Notes under the pieces: model-generated | The model's input: only the letters and a program-made list of their open reading frames with translations | The model's database searches: none | Told to the model about the DNA's origin: nothing | Program-made: the position numbers and the translations under genes | Part shown: in pieces, positions 33,197 through 40,319 of the stretch | How positions within the stretch are numbered: the stretch's first letter is position 1 | Layout: every line of letters begins with the position of its first letter | NCBI GenBank assembly: GCA_903943955.1 | Contig: CAJAPZ010000072.1 | Span: forward strand, 28,991 to 92,990 | Direction of reading: 5' to 3' | Source of the DNA: an uncultured Actinomycetes bacterium | Lineage (GTDB): Bacteria > Actinomycetota > Thermoleophilia > Miltoncostaeales > Miltoncostaeaceae | DNA: 64,000 nt

Positions 33197-33202
33197 TCCG
33201 GT

Positions 33203-33490
33203 TCAGCCGGCCACGGGGCGCTGGCTGGTCTTGTGGGTTCCATCGTCATCGGGCAGTCCAAGGGCCCGGTTGATGGCCTCGAGCGGGGTGACCCCCGCAT
33301 CCACCGCATTGATGCTCGCTCGCGGAGCCTGGGGGGTGGACGATTCTTCAACTCGCGTCCGGTGATCCTCCACATCCCGGGCCCACGGTTCCTGCAGCAC
33401 CGGCCAGTGGGCCAGCACCTCCCGGTGGCGCACGTCGCGCCCGCCCGTACCTCCCGCGGCCCGTGGGCTGGATGCGTGCTTCGGGATCAC
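33203..33490 (-). CDS. Small protein of unknown function, WPxLxExWARxVE motif
   Basis: 95 aa. The start GTG overlaps the stop of the 53-aa gene upstream (GTGA), which is why 33490 is preferred over 33511. A central segment HREVLAHWPVLQEPWARDVEDHRTR is similar to FQQVLEKWPLLPEDWARMVEETR in the gene at 37846-38103. No signal peptide. The rest is Pro/Ala/Thr-rich and variable. Family not recognised. Confidence 0.5.
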   Translation of the reverse strand: MIPKHASSPRAAGGTGGRDVRHREVLAHWPVLQEPWARDVEDHRTRVEESSTPQAPRASINAVDAGVTPLEAINRALGLPDDDGTHKTSQRPVAG

Positions 33491-33648
33491 GGCGTCCCCA
33501 CCGGCCAACACCCCTCCGGGTGCGGCTGGATGCGTGCGGCGCTGTCATACGCAACGGCCATACCCCTGAAGCAGACCGTGCCCCTCCACATCGAGTGGTC
33601 GTTCCAGATGATGTCGTCGCCCTGCCACAACTCCACGTGGGCCTCCAT
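33487..33648 (-). CDS. Small 53-aa protein of unknown function
   Basis: Reads MEAHVELWQGDDIIWNDHSM, then a short Trp/Cys-containing sequence ending EGCWPVGTP. Codon composition looks like coding sequence while the larger overlapping frame on this strand (33348-33710) is Arg/Thr-rich and not protein-like. A GGAGTGGGG about 12 nt before the ATG may serve as a ribosome site; -10 TAGTGT lies further upstream, shared in reverse with acs. Coupled to the next gene by GTGA. Confidence 0.5.
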   Translation of the reverse strand: MEAHVELWQGDDIIWNDHSMWRGTVCFRGMAVAYDSAARIQPHPEGCWPVGTP

Positions 33649-33689
33649 GATCGCGTCATGCCCCACTCCGACAGCGAGTGGACGGTGCG

Positions 33690-33696
33690 TACACTA
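33690..33696. promoter_or_regulatory. Two-way -10 element between acs and the 53-aa gene
   Basis: TACACTA contains TACACT on the plus strand (acs) and TAGTGT on the minus strand (small gene). Both transcripts would have leaders: acs has an AGGAGC ribosome site before ATG 33736. Confidence 0.5.
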
Positions 33697-33735
33697 GCCA
33701 GCGTCATCACGATTCCCCTGCGCTAGGAGCATCAC

Positions 33736-35697
33736 ATGAGCGAATCCGGCCCGGCAATTCGCAATCTGCAGGCCGATGGTGCGCAGTACTCGCCGCCCGC
33801 AGCGTTTGCCGCCGCGGCCCGGATACACGACCGCAGCGTGGTTGAGCAGGCCGATGCCGATCCCATCGCCTGGTGGGAAGACCAGGCGCGGCGCCTGGCA
33901 TGGGACACCCCCTGGACGCGTGCGCTGGACGATGACGACGCACCGTTCTACCGCTGGTTCACGGGTGGCACGCTCAATATCGCCGCCAACTGCCTCGACC
34001 GCCATCTCGCCGAGCGCGGCGACAAGGTGGCCATCCACTGGGAGGGCGAGCCGGGCGACACCGTCACCCTCACCTACCGCGATCTGCATGCGCGGGTGTG
34101 CCGCTTCGCAAATGCCCTGACAGACCTGGGCGTGGGCGTGGGCGGTCGCGTGGCCATCTACATGGGCATGGTCCCCGAACTACCCATCGCCATGCTCGCC
34201 TGCGCCCGCCTCGGCGCGGCACACACCGTTGTCTTCGGTGGGTTCTCGGGGGAGGCCCTCGGCGAGCGCATGGTCGATTTCGGTGCAAGCGTGCTCATCA
34301 CCCAGGATGAGGGCTGGCGCGGCGGAAAGACCATCCCGCTCAAGGGCAACGCTGATGAGGCGCTCGACCGCGCGCCGGGCGTACGCCATTCGGTGGTCGT
34401 GTGCCGGACGGACGGCGACATCAACTGGACGCCCGGGCGCGACCAGTGGTTTCACGATCTCGAGGCGGCTGCATCGCCCGAGCACGTGGCCCAGCCAATG
34501 GATGCCGAGCAGATGCTGTTTGCGCTCTACACCTCGGGAAGCACGGGAAAACCGAAGGGAATCGTCCACACGAGCGGCGGTTACCTCACTGGTGTGGCCT
34601 CGACCCACGCCAACGTGTTCGACCTGCGCGATGACGACGTCTACTGGTGCGCGGCCGATATCGGCTGGATCACCGGCCACTCGTACATCGTCTACGGGCC
34701 GCTCGCCAATGGTGCCACGAGTGTCATGTATGAGGGAGCACCCGGCTATCCCGGCCAGGACCGCCTGTGGGACATCGCCAGCCGGTACGGGGTCACCATC
34801 CTGTATCTCGCCCCCACCGCCATCCGGATGTTCATGAAGTGGGGCGACCAGGAGCCGGCCGGGCACGACCTCTCGCGCATCCGCCTGCTCGGCAGCGTCG
34901 GTGAGCCCATCAACCCCGAGGCGTGGGAGTGGTACCGCACGCACATCGGCGGGGGCGCGGCACCTATCGTGGACACTTGGTGGCAGACCGAGACCGGCAG
35001 CATCATAGTTAGCCCGCTGCCGGGGCTCGATACCCTCAAGCCCGGGTCGGCAGGCAAGACGCTGCCGGGGCTCCGTGCCGAGATTCTGGGTGAGGACGGC
35101 AATCCCGTCCCCGCGGGCGAGGGCGGCTACCTGGTGCTTTCACACCCGTGGCCATCAATGCTGAGGACCCTTCTGGACGACGACGAGCGCTACGTCTCAA
35201 CTTACTGGGATCGCTTTCCCGGCAAGTACCTGGCCGGTGACGGGTGCCGTCAGGACGCCGACGGCGACCTGTGGCTGCTGGGCCGCATCGACGACGTCAT
35301 GAATGTGTCGGGGCACCGCCTGTCCACCATCGAGATCGAGAGCGCGTTAGTGGATCATCCGGCGGTCGCCGAAGCCGCGGTCATCGGTCGGTCCGACCCG
35401 GTCACAGGGGAGGCCATCGCCGCGTTCGTGACGCTTCGCGATGGGTTCGAGGGCGACGCCATCCTCATCGCCGAGTTGCGTGATCACGTGGCCATTCGCA
35501 TCGGTGCCATTGCGAAGCCCAAGTCGATCGTGTTCACCCCCGACCTGCCCAAGACGCGGTCGGGGAAGATCATGCGGCGGCTGCTCAGGGACGTATCGGA
35601 ACAGCGCAACCTGGGTGACGTCACCACCCTCGCCAACGAGGAGGTCGTCGCCGCCATCTCAGAGACGGCCGAGACGATGCGCGCAAGCGAGGACTAA
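33736..35697 (+). CDS. acs: Acetyl-CoA synthetase
   Basis: 653 aa, normal length. Activates acetate with ATP and CoA through acetyl-AMP. Adenylation motifs: LYTSGSTGKPKGIVHTSGGY (A3), WCAADIGWITGHSYIVYGPL, TWWQTETGS (A5, with the acetyl-CoA-synthetase W), LAGDGCRQDADGDLWLLGR (A7), and the acetyl-lysine site PKTRSGKIMRR (A10), which is the usual place of regulation by reversible acetylation. N-terminal HDRSVVEQADADPIAWWEDQ matches the ACAS N-terminal extension. Ribosome site AGGAGC 8 nt before ATG. Confidence 0.95.
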   Translation: MSESGPAIRNLQADGAQYSPPAAFAAAARIHDRSVVEQADADPIAWWEDQARRLAWDTPWTRALDDDDAPFYRWFTGGTLNIAANCLDRHLAERGDKVAIHWEGEPGDTVTLTYRDLHARVCRFANALTDLGVGVGGRVAIYMGMVPELPIAMLACARLGAAHTVVFGGFSGEALGERMVDFGASVLITQDEGWRGGKTIPLKGNADEALDRAPGVRHSVVVCRTDGDINWTPGRDQWFHDLEAAASPEHVAQPMDAEQMLFALYTSGSTGKPKGIVHTSGGYLTGVASTHANVFDLRDDDVYWCAADIGWITGHSYIVYGPLANGATSVMYEGAPGYPGQDRLWDIASRYGVTILYLAPTAIRMFMKWGDQEPAGHDLSRIRLLGSVGEPINPEAWEWYRTHIGGGAAPIVDTWWQTETGSIIVSPLPGLDTLKPGSAGKTLPGLRAEILGEDGNPVPAGEGGYLVLSHPWPSMLRTLLDDDERYVSTYWDRFPGKYLAGDGCRQDADGDLWLLGRIDDVMNVSGHRLSTIEIESALVDHPAVAEAAVIGRSDPVTGEAIAAFVTLRDGFEGDAILIAELRDHVAIRIGAIAKPKSIVFTPDLPKTRSGKIMRRLLRDVSEQRNLGDVTTLANEEVVAAISETAETMRASED

Positions 35698-35705
35698 CCC
35701 GGGCG

Positions 35706-36329
35706 CTATCCCAGCGCCGGGGGGATTTCCCGGTCAGCCACCTCCAGGCGGTCGATGGCGTGCATCCGTGCCGCCTCCACCGCCTGGCGAGGCGGGGTCA
35801 TGCGATGGGCCTCGCGGTACCAGGCGAGCATGCCCTCCATGGCCAGCGCCAACGCGAGGCGCCCATGAGCATCCTCCTGCCGGGCGTCCCACGCGCCGGC
35901 CACCAGGGCTGCCAGCCCCAGGACCTGCGGCGACTTGGGGGGAGACTTCAGCACCGTGACCGGGCCGACCGCTGATCGGGTGAGTACGCCCCGTACGCGC
36001 GTGCCCCCACGCCCGGATGGCCAATCGGTGAAGCGCACCTCCATTGGTGCCGCGCCCCGGCCAGATGCCCGCAGGATGCCATCGGGAATCGAACCATCGG
36101 CGCTGTCGGCAATTGCGGATGCCAGGCGTTTGACGGCCTCGCCAAAGGCCGGCCCGTGATCCTCATGCATGCGGTGCACTGTCCACGCCATGAGCCCGAG
36201 CGTGAGGTCAAGGCGGTCAGCCGCCACGCCGCGGCCAGATCCCTCGCCCCGCGGGACAAATCGCACTGCGGCGAGGCCCGGTGCCGGAAGCGCGACCTCG
36301 AGCCGCGCGTATTCCCTGCTCAGGATCAC
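35706..36329 (-). CDS. Protein of unknown function
   Basis: 207 aa starting (GTG) MILSREYARLEVALPAPGLAAV. It is rich in Ala/Arg, with a central alpha region (LDLTLGLMAWTVHRMHEDHG), a beta region (PMEVRFTDWPSGRGGTRVRGVL) and a C-terminal helical region (RLALALAMEGMLAWYREAHRM). No signal peptide or membrane segment. I recognise no family. It converges on acs, 8 bp away, with a small hairpin (GGCGCT/AGCGCC, 35702-35718) at the junction. Confidence 0.6.
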   Translation of the reverse strand: MILSREYARLEVALPAPGLAAVRFVPRGEGSGRGVAADRLDLTLGLMAWTVHRMHEDHGPAFGEAVKRLASAIADSADGSIPDGILRASGRGAAPMEVRFTDWPSGRGGTRVRGVLTRSAVGPVTVLKSPPKSPQVLGLAALVAGAWDARQEDAHGRLALALAMEGMLAWYREAHRMTPPRQAVEAARMHAIDRLEVADREIPPALG

Positions 36330-36369
36330 AAAGTGGCTTTCCGATGGGAGATACGTCCGAACGCGTTGC

Positions 36370-36375
36370 TACCTT
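36370..36375 (+). promoter_or_regulatory. Candidate -10 (TACCTT) of the HU gene
   Basis: TACCTT lies 62 nt before the HU ATG, in an AT-richer stretch. A ribosome site (AGGAG) lies about 6 nt before the ATG, so the mRNA has a leader. No clear -35. Confidence 0.4.
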
Positions 36376-36437
36376 AAAAACTACTACGCAGCAAGCGCTG
36401 CAGCCTCCGTCCGGAGGGCCCTGAAGCAAGGAGACCC

Positions 36438-36716
36438 ATGACCAAGGCCGACTTCGTCAAGCGCATCGCACGTACCGCCGATCTCACGAATGATCAGGCA
36501 ACCCGTGCCGTGCAGGCCGTTCTCGATGAGATCGAGCTCGCTCTCAAGTCCGGAGATGAGGTTCAGTTCTCCGGTTTCGGCAAGTTCTCGGTTTCGCACC
36601 GTGCAGCACGTGAAGGTGTTGATCCACGTAATCCCGGCAGCAAGATCCAGATCTCGGCGCGCACTGTGCCGCGTTTCTCGGCGGGCGCGCAGCTTAAGCG
36701 CTCGGTCGCCGGCTGA
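36438..36716 (+). CDS. HU-family DNA-binding protein
   Basis: 92 aa, nucleoid-associated. Starts MTKADFVKRIARTADLTNDQ, with the helical dimer core, the beta-arm region KSGDEVQFSGFGKFSVSHRAAREG and the family signature GVDPRNPGSKIQISARTVPRFSAG ending in a short KRSVAG. No long basic tail of the mycobacterial Hlp kind, so it is the short actinobacterial/firmicute form. Ribosome site AAGGAG. Followed by a strong hairpin. Confidence 0.95.
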   Translation: MTKADFVKRIARTADLTNDQATRAVQAVLDEIELALKSGDEVQFSGFGKFSVSHRAAREGVDPRNPGSKIQISARTVPRFSAGAQLKRSVAG

Positions 36717-36727
36717 TGATGTGACCT

Positions 36728-36766
36728 TCTCCCACCTGCTGTCCACAGTGGACAGCAGGTGGGAGA
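36728..36766 (+). terminator. Perfect 19-bp inverted repeat after HU
   Basis: TCTCCCACCTGCTGTCCAC is followed, after one base, by its exact reverse complement. As RNA it gives a long stem with a tiny loop. There is no T-run, as usual in high-GC actinobacteria, so a terminator (serving HU and perhaps the convergent lipoprotein gene) is likely but not certain; the perfect symmetry could also be a protein site. Confidence 0.6.
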
Positions 36767-36785
36767 GTCATATCGCTCCTCGCTC

Positions 36786-37244
36786 CTACTTCTTGGTGGC
36801 GAAGTCGAGCGTGATGTATGCGCCCTCGGGGAGTGACTCCACCGAGTTGAGCGTGAACGAGTAGATCGACCCGCCGGTGGTGAACTTCGCCCCGCTCAGG
36901 TCGTAGGCGCCCTTGTCAGTCGCCGTGTCCGGCGTGATGGTGGGCTCGCCGAGGTTCGTGCCCGTGAGGGCCACCTCGTACGCCTGGTTGCTCACGCCAC
37001 CGCCGATCGGGATCTGCACCGAGCACGCCTCTTCGGCGCCCATGCAGTCCACCTGCTTCACGGTACCGCTGGTGGTGGATGTGGTGTCCGTCGTGGCAGT
37101 GGTGTCAGCGGCCGCAGTTGACGCAGCGGCAGCCGTGTCGGCCGTCGATGCGGCGGGGTCTGATGACCCACCGCAACCGGTGAACACGAGGGTGGTGGCC
37201 GCGGCACCAGCCGCGGCAAGGGTAAGAAGACGGCGTGCCGTCAT
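36786..37244 (-). CDS. Secreted lipoprotein, paralogue of the next gene
   Basis: 152 aa. Signal peptide with lipobox LVFTGC (Cys26), then a Thr/Ala/Asp-rich linker (STADTAAAASTAA) and a compact beta domain: QVDCMGAEEACSVQIPIGGG and NQAYEVALTGTNLG, ending FTTGGSIYSFTLNSVESLPEGAYITLDF. The C-terminal domain is clearly like that of the gene at 37283-37639. The ATG at 37244 has ribosome site GGAGG. Function unknown. Confidence 0.75.
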   Translation of the reverse strand: MTARRLLTLAAAGAAATTLVFTGCGGSSDPAASTADTAAAASTAAADTTATTDTTSTTSGTVKQVDCMGAEEACSVQIPIGGGVSNQAYEVALTGTNLGEPTITPDTATDKGAYDLSGAKFTTGGSIYSFTLNSVESLPEGAYITLDFATKK

Positions 37245-37282
37245 ATATTCGACCTCCAGGTCATGGAATGGTTGGTGTGGGG

Positions 37283-37639
37283 CTACTTCGCCTTGAAGAT
37301 GAGTGTCAACATCGTGCCCTTGGGAATCGAGCCCACGGCGTTGAGCGTGAACGTATACATCGAGCCGCCCATCGTGTACTTGGCCTTCGTGATGCTGTAC
37401 GCGCCCTTGTCCGCCTTGGGAGCGGACTTCGAGGCCAGATGCAGATTGGTGTCGGTGAGCTTCACGGTGATTACCTTGTTGCTGGCCCCACCCGCAAGCG
37501 ACACCTTGGCCGTGCACTGACTCGCACCGCCCGTACAGGCGACGGTCTGTGAGCCGGCACCAAGGGCACCAGCCGACCCGATGAGCGCGGTTGCTGCAAC
37601 GCCAGCGGCAACTGCAATAAGAAGACGTCGTGAGGGCAA
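37283..37639 (-). CDS. Secreted protein, paralogue of the adjacent lipoprotein
   Basis: 118 aa with a TTG start (AGGAG 7 nt upstream) and a signal peptide (SRRLLIAVAAGVAATALIGSAGALG). The mature domain has two cysteines (VACTGGASQCTAKV) and ends YTMGGSMYTFTLNAVGSIPKGTMLTLIF, matching the lipoprotein gene downstream. The frame is open to 37741, but the extension is not a signal peptide and overlaps no ribosome site. Probably a tandem duplication; one copy is lipid-anchored and the other secreted. Confidence 0.7.
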   Translation of the reverse strand: MPSRRLLIAVAAGVAATALIGSAGALGAGSQTVACTGGASQCTAKVSLAGGASNKVITVKLTDTNLHLASKSAPKADKGAYSITKAKYTMGGSMYTFTLNAVGSIPKGTMLTLIFKAK

Positions 37640-37745
37640 CTCGATACTCCTGATCGCGAAAACGGGAATTGCCACGCCAACGCTAGACGCGAGCGCGGTC
37701 GCCCACGTGGCTGGCGGGTGAACCCTTTCTCCATCACGCACTGAA

Positions 37746-37829
37746 TGCCGGAGGCGGGACTCGAACCCGCACGCCCCGAAGGGCCGGGGATTTTAAGTCC
37801 CCCGCGTCTACCAGTTCCGCCACTCCGGC
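37746..37829 (-). tRNA. tRNA-Leu (UAA anticodon)
   Basis: Class II tRNA of 84 nt read on the minus strand: acceptor GCCGGAG/CTCCGGC, D-arm TGGCGGAACTGGTAGACGC, anticodon stem GGGGA/TCCCC around CTTAAAA (anticodon TAA), variable arm GGCCCTTCGGGGCGT, T-arm GCGGGTTCGAGTCCCGC. Discriminator A; CCA not encoded. Confidence 0.97.
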
Positions 37830-37845
37830 CCGACTCTCGAGGTGA

Positions 37846-38103
37846 CTACCGCCCGAACGTGGCGGCGCCGGGCGTGCGATCCACTGCCGACACGCGGGTT
37901 TCCTCGACCATTCGCGCCCAGTCCTCGGGGAGTAATGGCCACTTTTCGAGCACCTGCTGAAACCTGATGAACCGGGTATTTTCACCCTTCGAGAACATCA
38001 TGCGCTGGGTGTCGCGCGGGTCCCCCACGCTGGCCACACGGCCGCCGGGTCCGCCAACGGACGTGACCGTCCCACCTTTCGCATCCCGTGCCTCGGTACT
38101 CAT
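37846..38103 (-). CDS. Small protein of unknown function, WPxLxExWARxVE motif
   Basis: 85 aa (MSTEARDAKGGTVTSVGG at the start). The region RFIRFQQVLEKWPLLPEDWARMVEE resembles the gene at 33203-33490. Gly/Val-rich N-terminal third, no signal. The ATG 38103 is fixed by TAGACT 7 nt upstream. The tRNA-Leu gene follows 16 nt after the stop. Confidence 0.6.
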   Translation of the reverse strand: MSTEARDAKGGTVTSVGGPGGRVASVGDPRDTQRMMFSKGENTRFIRFQQVLEKWPLLPEDWARMVEETRVSAVDRTPGAATFGR

Positions 38104-38110
38104 GGGTGTG

Positions 38111-38116
38111 AGTCTA
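38111..38116 (-). promoter_or_regulatory. -10 element TAGACT overlapping the ppx stop codon
   Basis: TAGACT, CACACCC, then ATG 38103: spacing 7 nt. The TAG is the stop codon of the Ppx/GppA gene. Confidence 0.6.
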
Positions 38117-39013
38117 TGCCGTGCGAGCCACGGGAACGAGGCGGGGATCTGCCGCGATGCCATCCAACAGGTCGCGCTCCGACACGATCACCTCAGTCAC
38201 GCCGAGGGCCGACATGGCTCCGAGCAGGATCGCCATGCCATTGACAATGACATCGGCCCGGTCGGGGTGCATCCCCGGCATTCGTCTGCGTGCGGGCAGA
38301 TCGAGCGCAGATGCGGTGCCGAGAGCCGCTTCGATATCGCTGCGCGAAAGGCGCATCCGGTGGATTCGCTGCGGATCGTAGAACCCGGCGCAAAGGGCAG
38401 CGGCCTGGGTCACGGTCCCTGCCAGCCCCACCACCGGGCCCGCGGACGCGAAGCCCGCGGTGGCCGCGGCCACCAGTCGCTCAGCGGTGTCGTGCGCCTC
38501 GTCAATCGACTTGTCGATATCGCGCACCACCCCCAACGGCAGGCTCACCAGACTTCGTGGGCCGCTGGCGTCCCCCTCCACCACCTCGGTACTGGCACCG
38601 CCGATGTCGATCACGCGGCAGGGACCGGCATCCGGCGGCAACGCCATACGGGCGCCCGCAAAGGCAAGCGTGGCCTCCTGCTCGCCGGTCACGATGGTGA
38701 GCGCGCTCCCCATCTGCCTCCGGAACATATCCTCAATGGCGCCGTGGTTCGGGGCCTCGCGCACGGCGGCGGTACCGACCGCCACGACGGGCGGGGACCC
38801 CGCCACGACAATGCGTTCGGCGTAGTCGGCAAGACAGGCGTCCAGGCGCGCGAGCGCGTCAGCACACACCGATCCATCGGTGAGAGCCCCACGGCGCAGG
38901 CCGGTCACCGTGCCCACGCGCTCGCCCACCGCGCCGTCGGCGGTCAGCCGCTCAAGCAGTAGCAAGCGGACCGAATTGGAGCCGACGTCCAGGACGGCGG
39001 CCCGCACGGTCAT
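38114..39013 (-). CDS. Ppx/GppA exopolyphosphatase family protein
   Basis: 299 aa, one-domain ASKHA ATPase-fold phosphatase. Motifs: AAVLDVGSNSVRLLLLE (phosphate 1), VIDIGGASTEVVEG (phosphate 2), VVGLAGTVTQAAAL (adenosine). Hydrolyses polyphosphate or pppGpp; single-domain actinobacterial members are about 300-340 aa, so this is normal. Start ATG 39013 overlaps the upstream stop (ATGA). Confidence 0.9.
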   Translation of the reverse strand: MTVRAAVLDVGSNSVRLLLLERLTADGAVGERVGTVTGLRRGALTDGSVCADALARLDACLADYAERIVVAGSPPVVAVGTAAVREAPNHGAIEDMFRRQMGSALTIVTGEQEATLAFAGARMALPPDAGPCRVIDIGGASTEVVEGDASGPRSLVSLPLGVVRDIDKSIDEAHDTAERLVAAATAGFASAGPVVGLAGTVTQAAALCAGFYDPQRIHRMRLSRSDIEAALGTASALDLPARRRMPGMHPDRADVIVNGMAILLGAMSALGVTEVIVSERDLLDGIAADPRLVPVARTA

Positions 39014-39360
39014 CGCCCGCGGAACTTGGCGAGTGCGCGAATGCCCGCAAGCCACCCAAGGGGGCCCCGGAGATCGGCAAATGCGACGGATGCGTGATGG
39101 CCGATCACCTGGAGCTCGGCCACCGATACACGGAGTTCCTCGATCTCACGTGAGAGTTCTTCGGCACCGGCCTGAGCGCGGGCCACACCGGCGTCGATCT
39201 CGCGCATCCCGGCGCTGATGCCCTCGGCCAGTGGGGTGATCTGCCGTGATGCCGACTTCACCCGGCGGCGCAGAATGAGCCCGCGCACCACCGCAAAAGC
39301 CAGGCCCGCCAAAATAAGTGCACCCATCGCGATAGCCGAACCACCGACAACCCAGCCCAC
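39010..39360 (-). CDS. Membrane protein with coiled coil
   Basis: 116 aa: one membrane helix (residues 7-30, GSAIAMGALILAGLAFAVVRGL), a basic patch (LRRRVK), then a heptad-rich amphipathic helix (MREIDAGVARAQAGAEELSREIEELRVSVAELQ). It is ATGA-coupled to the Ppx gene. GTG start with ribosome site AGGAGG. Function unknown; the topology suggests a cytoplasmic-facing coiled coil. Confidence 0.65.
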   Translation of the reverse strand: MGWVVGGSAIAMGALILAGLAFAVVRGLILRRRVKSASRQITPLAEGISAGMREIDAGVARAQAGAEELSREIEELRVSVAELQVIGHHASVAFADLRGPLGWLAGIRALAKFRGR

Positions 39361-39436
39361 GCCCTAGGCCTCCTGCGCCAGGGCGGCGCATGCAATGGTG
39401 GTGGCAGAAGAGATCACGGATCGGGAGACTACCGCC

Positions 39437-40309
39437 ATGCACCCATCCACCCACACCCCGTCGGCCGAGGTCCACTGGGTTGACGTGTTCGCCACCAGAC
39501 CGCTCACAGGCAATCCCCTCGCCGTCGTTCTATGTGAGGCGCCGTGGGATGACGCGCGTATGCAGGCGATGGCAGCAGAACTGGGGCTTTCCGAGACGGT
39601 GTTTGCGCAGCGCAGAGCGGAGCCCGCGCTGCGCATCTTTACTCCCACCACGGAGATCCCCATGGCGGGGCACCCACTGGTGGGAGCGGCATGGGTGCTG
39701 CACCAACAGGCATGGATCGCCGACCGCGCGGTCTTGCGTGCCCCAGGTGGCCACGTGGCGGTCGCCATCCGCGGGAGCGATGCCTTCGTGGTGCCTCCCG
39801 CACCGCAGCACATCGCCGACGTTGATGCAGGCGAGATCGCAGCGGCAATGGACACGACGGGCACGGGCACGACACCCATCTGGCACGCGGGTCTGGCGCA
39901 GGTCATGCTGGCTGTGGACGACCCACGTGCACTCCGCCCCGACCACAATGCCCTGATGGCGCTCGGTATCCGTGATGGCTGGGCTGGCGTCAGCGCGTAC
40001 CGAGTGGTCGATTCGTCCCCGGGGCGCATCATCGCTGAGGTACGCCACTTCGCTGCCCCCATCGGCATCGCCGAGGACCCGGTCACCGGAAGCGCGGCGG
40101 GGGCGCTGGGGGCCGCGCTCGCATATGCCGGCCACGGCGAGAGCGGCCTGCTGCATCTGGAGGTGCGGCAGGGACACTCGATGGGGCGTCCTGGGAAGGT
40201 GCGCGTGATCGTCACGATCACCGACGATGTGCCGGTGGCCCTCGAGGTGGGTGGGACGGTGGTCCCCATCATGTCCGGCGTGATCCGGAGCACCGTCGCC
40301 GCGGGGTAG
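39437..40309 (+). CDS. PhzF-family isomerase-like protein
   Basis: 290 aa. N-terminal EVHWVDVFATRPLTGNPLAVV and SETVF, AGHPLVGAAWVL, and C-terminal FAAPIGIAEDPVTGSAAGALGAAL are the PhzF signature set, including the conserved E in SETVF and the D-P-x-T-G-S-A loop. Members isomerise or epimerise small substrates (PhzF itself makes a phenazine precursor); the substrate here is unknown and no phz genes are near. An ATG upstream (39395) is in frame but has no better site; GGGAG lies 9 nt before 39437. The TAG stop overlaps the next promoter. Confidence 0.9.
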   Translation: MHPSTHTPSAEVHWVDVFATRPLTGNPLAVVLCEAPWDDARMQAMAAELGLSETVFAQRRAEPALRIFTPTTEIPMAGHPLVGAAWVLHQQAWIADRAVLRAPGGHVAVAIRGSDAFVVPPAPQHIADVDAGEIAAAMDTTGTGTTPIWHAGLAQVMLAVDDPRALRPDHNALMALGIRDGWAGVSAYRVVDSSPGRIIAEVRHFAAPIGIAEDPVTGSAAGALGAALAYAGHGESGLLHLEVRQGHSMGRPGKVRVIVTITDDVPVALEVGGTVVPIMSGVIRSTVAAG

Positions 40310-40312
40310 GGT
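40307..40312 (+). promoter_or_regulatory. -10 element TAGGGT overlapping the phzF stop codon
   Basis: TAGGGT, GAGTGAG, then ATG 40320: spacing 7 nt. The TAG is the stop of the PhzF-like gene. Confidence 0.55.
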
Positions 40313-40319
40313 GAGTGAG

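Noticed and set aside
33348..33710. 120-codon minus-strand frame
   Set aside because: Arg/Thr/Gly-rich and not protein-like; the overlapping 53-aa and 95-aa frames look like real coding sequence.
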